Origin: Streptomyces dangxiongensis
GTDB lineage: Bacteria; Actinomycetota; Actinomycetes; Streptomycetales; Streptomycetaceae
Assembly (NCBI RefSeq): GCF_003675325.1
Contig: NZ_CP033073.1
Span: 3,782,001 to 3,846,000 of the forward strand
Direction of reading: 5' to 3'
DNA length: 64,000 nucleotides
Positions 59,932 through 64,000 of the stretch are shown here, piece by piece; within the stretch, counting starts at the first letter, position 1; every line of letters begins with the position of its first letter. Made by a program: the position numbers and the translations under genes. The notes beneath the pieces are model-generated. The model did no database searches and was not told where the DNA came from. It was given only the letters and a program-made list of their open reading frames with translations.

Positions 59932-60717
59932 GTGCGCTTTTCGCGGAACGCGACGGGAACTCTCTTCGTGGGCGGTGCGATGGCCCTGACCCTCGCGGCA
60001 CTCGCCTACCCGGGCATGCTCGGGCTCAGCACCGTCTCCAGCTCCCCCACCCGGGTCATCGCCAACACCCAGTGGGGCCCGCTCACCGAGTCCGACCGGG
60101 ACTTCGTGGTCAAGGTGCGGGCGGCGGGGCTGTGGGAGTACCCGGTGGGGCAGATCGGGCTGCAGAAGGGCGGCTCCAAGGAGGTGATCACGGCCAGCCG
60201 GCACCTGGTCGACGGGCACTCGGCCCTGGACACCACCTGCCGCAAGATCGCGCCCATGCTGAACATCACCCTGCCCAACATCGCGAGCCCCCAGCAGGAG
60301 GGCTTCGTCAGCACGCTGAAGTCGGACAGCGGCAAGCAGTTCGACACCGACTTCGCCAACATCCTGCGGATGACCCACGGCGCGATCTTCAACACGATCG
60401 CCAAGATCCGGTCCACGACCAAGAACTCGCTGGTGCGGGCCCTGGCCGACCAGGCCAACGACACCGTGCTCGACCACATGACGGTGATGGAGAAGACGGG
60501 CCTGGTCGACTTCGACCAGACCCTGTTCCAGCAGACGACCCCGCCGAAGCTCCCCGACACCGACCTGACCCCGCCGCCCCCGGCCGCGGGCCAGCCGGAG
60601 GTGGTCCTCACCCCGCCGCCGACCGCCACCTCCACCCCCGTGGACATCGACGGCATCGCCGGTGGCGGCGGCAACGTCCCGGCGCCCGGCGCGAGTCCGG
60701 CGCCCACGGTGCGTTAG
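59932..60717 (+). CDS. Secreted/membrane-anchored DUF4142 protein
   Basis: 261 residues, GTG at 59932 preceded by AGGAGG. An N-terminal hydrophobic segment (LFVGGAMALTLAALAYPGMLGL) is a signal peptide or anchor. The DUF4142 four-helix domain follows (LTESDRDFVVKVRAAGLWEY, then SRHLVDGHSALDTTCRKIAP). The C-terminal 60 residues are Pro/Thr-rich (LTPPPPAAGQPEVVLTPPP), a wall-spanning type tail. The function is unknown; it ends 4 bp inside the stop of the convergent glucosidase gene. Confidence 0.84.
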   Translation: MRFSRNATGTLFVGGAMALTLAALAYPGMLGLSTVSSSPTRVIANTQWGPLTESDRDFVVKVRAAGLWEYPVGQIGLQKGGSKEVITASRHLVDGHSALDTTCRKIAPMLNITLPNIASPQQEGFVSTLKSDSGKQFDTDFANILRMTHGAIFNTIAKIRSTTKNSLVRALADQANDTVLDHMTVMEKTGLVDFDQTLFQQTTPPKLPDTDLTPPPPAAGQPEVVLTPPPTATSTPVDIDGIAGGGGNVPAPGASPAPTVR

Positions 60718-62360
60718 GCCAGCCACACGGTGGTGTCCGGTGGCAGGGTGCCGCCGCCCGGCAGCGGGACGCTGCTCAGCAGGACCTCGCCCGGCGGGAG
60801 CGGTACCGGCTCGGCGCCGAGGTTCGTGACGCACCGCCAGGCCTCGCCGCGGGTGAGGTCCAGCACCCCGGCGGGCGCCTCGGGCGTCCAGGTCAGCGAC
60901 TCGTCCTCCAGCAGCTTGCGGCGCAGCCGCAGCGCGGTGCGGTACAGCTCCAGGGTGGAGCCCTCGGTGCCCGCCTGCGCCTCGACGGCGTACGCCGCGA
61001 AGGACTCCGGCTGCGGCAGCCAGGCGGCGCCGGACCCGAAGCCGTACGACGGCCCGGTCGTCGTCCACGGCAGGGGCACGCGGCAGCCGTCGCGGCCCTT
61101 GCGGACGTGGCCGGTGTGCTCCCAGATCGGGTCCTGGAGCACCTCGGTGGGCAGGTCGGCGACCTCGGGCAGGCCGAGTTCCTCGCCCTGGTAGAGGTAC
61201 GCCGACCCGGGCAGCGCCAGCATCAGCAGGGTCGCGGCCCGGGCCCGGCGCAGGCCCGCCGCCGCGTCGACCGCGGGCGCGGTGCCGCCGGACAGCAGCC
61301 AGGCCGCCGGGTCGGTGCCGGGCGGCAGCACGAGGCGGGAGGCGTGCCGGACGACGTCGTGGTTGGACAGCACCCAGGTGGCGGGGGCGCCGACGGCACG
61401 GGCGGTGGCCAGCGAGGCGGTGATGACGTCCCGCAGCTCCTCCGCGTCCCACGGGGCGCCCAGGTACTCGAAGTTGAACGCCTGGCCGAGTTCGTCGGGG
61501 CGGGCGTACAGGGCCCGCCGGGTGCCCGGCACCCAGGCCTCGGCGACGGCGGTGCGCGGCGGGCTGTAGGCGTCGAAGACCGTGCGCCAGTCGCGGTAGA
61601 TCGCGTGGACCTCGTCGCGGTCCCAGTACGGGTGGCTGCCGGGCGGGACCGCCAGCAGGGCCTCCTCACCGGTCGCGCCGACATCGCCGACGTCCCGCAG
61701 CGGCTCGGTGAGGTCCTTGGCCAGCCCGTGCGCGACGTCGACCCGGAACCCGTCGACCCCCCGGTCGGACCAGAAGCGCAGGGTGGTGCGGAAGTCCGCG
61801 CGGACCTCCTCGTCGTCCCAGTTGAGGTCGGGCTGTTCGGGGGCGAAGAGGTGCAGGTACCACTCGCCGTCGGGCACCCGCCGCCAGGCGCTGCCGCCGA
61901 ACAGCGACTGCCAGTCGGTGGGCGGCAGTTCGCCGTGCGCGCCGCGGCCCTCGCGGAAGACGTAGCGGTCGCGGGCGGCGGAGCCTGGGGCGGCGCGCAG
62001 CGCCTCCTGGAACCAGGGGTGCCGGTCGGAGGTGTGGTTGGGGACGACGTCGACGACGACCTTCAGGCCGAGCCGGTGCGCCTCGGTGACCAGGGCGTCG
62101 AAGTCGTCCAGGGTGCCCAGGCGCGGGTCGACGTCCCGGTGGTCGGCGACGTCGTAGCCGCCGTCGGCGAGTTCGGAGGGGTAGAAGGGGCTCAGCCACA
62201 GGGCGTCCACGCCGAGCGTGGCCAGGTGGTTCAGGCGCTGGGTGATGCCCCTGAGGTCGCCCAGGCCGTCGCCGTCGGCGTCGGCGAAACTGCGCGGGTA
62301 GACCTGGTAGATGACGGCCTGCCGCCACCAGTCGGGGTTCCTGGACGAGAGGTCTGCCAT
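60714..62360 (-). CDS. GH13 alpha-glucosidase / oligo-glucosidase
   Basis: 548 residues. The ATG at 62360 follows GGGAG. The GH13 signature regions are DVVPNHTSDRHPWF (I), GVDGFRVDVAHGL (II, catalytic Asp nucleophile), VAEAW (III, acid Glu) and LSNHDVVRH (IV). The start AVIYQVYPRSFADADGDGLG is the typical alpha-glucosidase/trehalose-synthase branch opening. It is cytoplasmic and hydrolyses alpha-1,4-linked glucose oligomers from maltodextrin. No ABC sugar importer is adjacent in this window. Confidence 0.93.
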   Translation of the reverse strand: MADLSSRNPDWWRQAVIYQVYPRSFADADGDGLGDLRGITQRLNHLATLGVDALWLSPFYPSELADGGYDVADHRDVDPRLGTLDDFDALVTEAHRLGLKVVVDVVPNHTSDRHPWFQEALRAAPGSAARDRYVFREGRGAHGELPPTDWQSLFGGSAWRRVPDGEWYLHLFAPEQPDLNWDDEEVRADFRTTLRFWSDRGVDGFRVDVAHGLAKDLTEPLRDVGDVGATGEEALLAVPPGSHPYWDRDEVHAIYRDWRTVFDAYSPPRTAVAEAWVPGTRRALYARPDELGQAFNFEYLGAPWDAEELRDVITASLATARAVGAPATWVLSNHDVVRHASRLVLPPGTDPAAWLLSGGTAPAVDAAAGLRRARAATLLMLALPGSAYLYQGEELGLPEVADLPTEVLQDPIWEHTGHVRKGRDGCRVPLPWTTTGPSYGFGSGAAWLPQPESFAAYAVEAQAGTEGSTLELYRTALRLRRKLLEDESLTWTPEAPAGVLDLTRGEAWRCVTNLGAEPVPLPPGEVLLSSVPLPGGGTLPPDTTVWLA

Positions 62361-62441
62361 GCGGGCTCCCAGAGGACGGACGACGGTACGGACTCGGTAT
62401 CTGTCCACATTGCCCGGAAAGGGAACCTTTTTCGAGGCCGG

Positions 62442-62792
62442 TCAGGGGGTGCAGTGCTCCAGCAGGTCCCGCACCCGCGCGTCCACCACGCGGTAGCGCA
62501 CCACGCGCCCCTCCTTCTCCCCCGCGACCACCCCGGCCGCCCTCAGCAGCCGCAACGCCTGGGAGACGGCGGGATCGTTCATGCCGGTGGCGATCGCGAG
62601 GTCGGAGACGGCGAGCGGGCCGGTGCGGTGCAGGGCGAGCAGCAGCGCGAGCCGGTTGGCGTCGGCCAGGAGGGAGAAACGGCCGGCCCAGGTGCGCAGG
62701 TGGTCCGCGTCGCCGATGGCGGCGATCGCCTCGCACACCCGGTGACCGTCGATGGTGCGACGGTCGGCTCGGTCGGCAGGCACGAGATGCAT
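62442..62792 (-). CDS. ArsR/SmtB-family metal-responsive repressor
   Basis: 116 residues, ATG at 62792. The winged helix is LADANRLALLLALHRTGPLAVSDLAIATGMNDPAVSQALRLL with the wing EKEGRVVRYRVVD. An N-terminal MHLVPADRADRRTIDGHRVC and a C-terminal RVRDLLEHC give His/Asp/Cys residues that could bind Ni or Co, as in NmtR. It is divergent from a Ni/Co permease gene, so repression of metal uptake or self-control is likely. Confidence 0.88.
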   Translation of the reverse strand: MHLVPADRADRRTIDGHRVCEAIAAIGDADHLRTWAGRFSLLADANRLALLLALHRTGPLAVSDLAIATGMNDPAVSQALRLLRAAGVVAGEKEGRVVRYRVVDARVRDLLEHCTP

Positions 62793-62828
62793 GACGCCAT
62801 CCTCGCAGGCACCGATGTGATCTTGAAT

Positions 62829-62840
62829 ACCTGCGCAGGT
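62829..62840. promoter_or_regulatory. ArsR-type operator candidate
   Basis: ACCTGCGCAGGT is a perfect 12-base palindrome, followed at once by another TGCGCA (62840-62845). It sits 37 bp upstream of the ArsR start and just ahead of the riboswitch, in the place expected for a repressor site acting on both divergent promoters. Confidence 0.5.
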
Positions 62841-62869
62841 GCGCAGCTATGCAGGGAACCTGCCGCCCC

Positions 62870-63045
62870 TCTACGGTGGGCGGGCCGTGGTGCTCGGGAA
62901 GTCGATGCAAGGTCGACGCGGCCCTCGCCACTGTGATCAGGGAGTTCCCGTTCCGTCCGGCAGCAGCCGGGCCACTGGTCGTACGCGACCGGGAAGGCAG
63001 GGACGGCGGACGCGGACCTGTAAGCCAGGAGACCGGCCACGGCGA
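62870..63045 (+). ncRNA. Cobalamin riboswitch
   Basis: The leader of the Ni/Co permease gene carries the conserved landmarks of the B12 riboswitch: GTGCTCGGGAAG, then GCGGCCCTCGCCACTGTGAT, GGGAG, and the B12 box AGCCAGGAGACCGGCC at 63023-63038. Order and spacing fit the class (Rfam cobalamin family). The edges are approximate. It should lower expression of the cobalt permease when cobalamin is abundant. Confidence 0.9.
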
Positions 63046-63084
63046 CTCACGAAGTGATCCACGAGGTGCTGGAGCGTGAACCTG

Positions 63085-64000
63085 ATGGCCGATGCCGCGT
63101 CTTTCCGCTGGCGACGCGAGGACACCGTCAAGACGGCGGGGCTGATGGCGGTGATAGTCGCCCTGCACGTCGTCGCCTTCGGGATCCTCTTCCTCCTCGT
63201 CGCCCCCGAGCACTACCGGGTGGGCACCGACGTCTTCGGCGTCGGACTCGGCGTCACCGCCTACACCCTCGGCATGCGGCACGCCTTCGACGCCGACCAC
63301 ATCGCCGCCATCGACAACACCACCCGCAAGCTGATGGCCGACGGCAAGCGGCCCGTGTCGGTGGGCTTCTGGTTCGCGCTCGGCCACTCCAGCGTCGTCG
63401 TCCTGCTGGCGCTGCTGATCGCGGGCGGCACCTCCCTCGCCGGGAAGGTCATGAACGAGGGGTCCAGCACCCACCAGGTGCTCGGCGTCCTCGGGACCAC
63501 GGTCTCCGGCACGTTCCTCTACCTCATCGCGGCCCTGAACCTGGTCGCACTGGTGGGCATCCTGCGGGTGTTCCGCGCCATGCGCGCCGGAGCGTACGAC
63601 GAGAAGGAGCTGGAACAGCACCTGGCCTCGCGCGGCTTCATGAACCGGCTCCTCGGCCGGCTCACCAGGTCCGTGTCCCGGCCGGGCCAGATGTACCCGC
63701 TCGGCTTCCTCTTCGGCCTCGGCTTCGACACGGCCACCGAGGTCACGCTGATGGTGATGGCCGGCTCGGGTGCGGCGGCCGGCCTGCCCTGGTACGCGAT
63801 CCTCTGCCTGCCGCTGCTCTTCGCCGCCGGCATGAGCCTGTTCGACACCCTCGACGGCACGTTCATGAACTTCGCCTACCAGTGGGCGTTCTCCAACCCC
63901 GTCCGCAAGGTGTTCTACAACCTCGCCATCACCGGCCTGTCCGTCGCCGTCGCCTTCTTCATCGGCACGATCGAGCTGGTCGGCGTCCTGCACGAGAAGT
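63085..64000 (+). CDS. NiCoT-family nickel/cobalt permease (partial, runs off the right edge)
   Basis: The first 305 codons are present; the ATG at 63085 has GGAG ten bases upstream. The family signature RHAFDADHIAAIDN in helix 2 binds the metal, and FALGHSSVVVLLA and LGFDTATEVTLMVM (the L-G-x-D-T-A-T-E motif) follow. Eight membrane helices are expected. With a cobalamin riboswitch directly upstream, cobalt uptake for B12 synthesis is the likely job. The cluster's B12-type radical SAM enzyme at 39518-41272 would benefit from B12 supply, though the link is only circumstantial. Confidence 0.94.
   Translation, partial: MADAASFRWRREDTVKTAGLMAVIVALHVVAFGILFLLVAPEHYRVGTDVFGVGLGVTAYTLGMRHAFDADHIAAIDNTTRKLMADGKRPVSVGFWFALGHSSVVVLLALLIAGGTSLAGKVMNEGSSTHQVLGVLGTTVSGTFLYLIAALNLVALVGILRVFRAMRAGAYDEKELEQHLASRGFMNRLLGRLTRSVSRPGQMYPLGFLFGLGFDTATEVTLMVMAGSGAAAGLPWYAILCLPLLFAAGMSLFDTLDGTFMNFAYQWAFSNPVRKVFYNLAITGLSVAVAFFIGTIELVGVLHEK

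Noticed and set aside
1..64000. CRISPR arrays, tRNA/rRNA genes, insertion sequences or phage integrases
   Set aside because: None seen: no regularly spaced direct repeats, no tRNA-like cloverleaf with CCA end that I could recognise, and no transposase or integrase motif in any convincing frame.

Overview
The window is high-GC actinobacterial DNA that is almost certainly from a Streptomyces chromosome. Evidence: extreme GC codon bias, many GTG/TTG starts, ATGA/GTGA-coupled gene pairs, and the small-MerR / cold-shock / DEAD-helicase / CBS / SCO5918-type gene run familiar from S. coelicolor. No tRNA, rRNA, CRISPR array, integrase or transposase was seen.

Region 1 (1-8.7 kb, minus strand) looks like a signalling/defence locus. 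A CRP/FNR-type cNMP-binding regulator is followed by a coupled operon: a class III nucleotide-cyclase-like protein, a P-loop ATPase, an unknown protein, and a membrane protein of the Pycsar-effector (DUF5706) type. Downstream is an unusual membrane-anchored protein with an external ligand-binding domain. The cyclase-like protein and the ATPase share a 16-residue Gly/Asn motif outside their domains (G-x-VNSG-x-V-x-GGQ-x-V-x-N) that resembles prion-like/amyloid signalling motifs.

Region 2 (8.7-20.7 kb) is mostly ordinary chromosome: MarR and SnoaL-like genes, a PhyH oxygenase, a GAF-SpoIIE phosphatase, the cold-shock/DEAD-helicase group, DUF5994, a stand-alone ctaD, and an MFS exporter that may belong to the next region.

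Region 3 (about 19.4-50.1 kb) is a biosynthetic gene cluster. It encodes a 3-amino-5-hydroxybenzoate (AHBA) cassette: DHQ-synthase-like, type II DHQ-dehydratase-like, AHBA synthase, Gfo/Idh reductase and HAD phosphatase. It also has what is needed to load the aminobenzoate on a carrier, glycosylate it and deacetylate the sugar, as in mitomycin and pactamycin (acyl-AMP ligase, ACP, GT2, PIG-L deacetylase). Tailoring genes are an O-carbamoyltransferase, FkbM methyltransferase, Rieske oxygenase, two radical SAM enzymes and a second aminotransferase. Added to this are two stand-alone condensation enzymes, a free PCP, a tiny peptide gene with its own promoter and attenuator, a PPTase, and a polyamine/acyl-transfer block (SpeD-like pyruvoyl enzyme, BtrH-like transferase, branched-polyamine synthase fused to GNAT, FkbH and ACP). 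I recognise no known cluster with this combination. The AHBA synthase gene carries two compensating frameshifts and a dioxygenase gene at 59 kb carries one in a G6 run, so sequence accuracy should be checked.

Region 4 (50.2-57 kb) ends in a second conflict-type operon: a 1728-residue caspase-plus-HSP90-like ATPase protein, a small Cys-rich protein and a membrane protein.

Region 5 (57-64 kb) holds an aquaporin, DUF4328 and DUF4142 proteins, a frameshifted oxygenase, a GH13 glucosidase, an ArsR regulator, and a cobalamin riboswitch in front of a Ni/Co permease that runs off the right edge.
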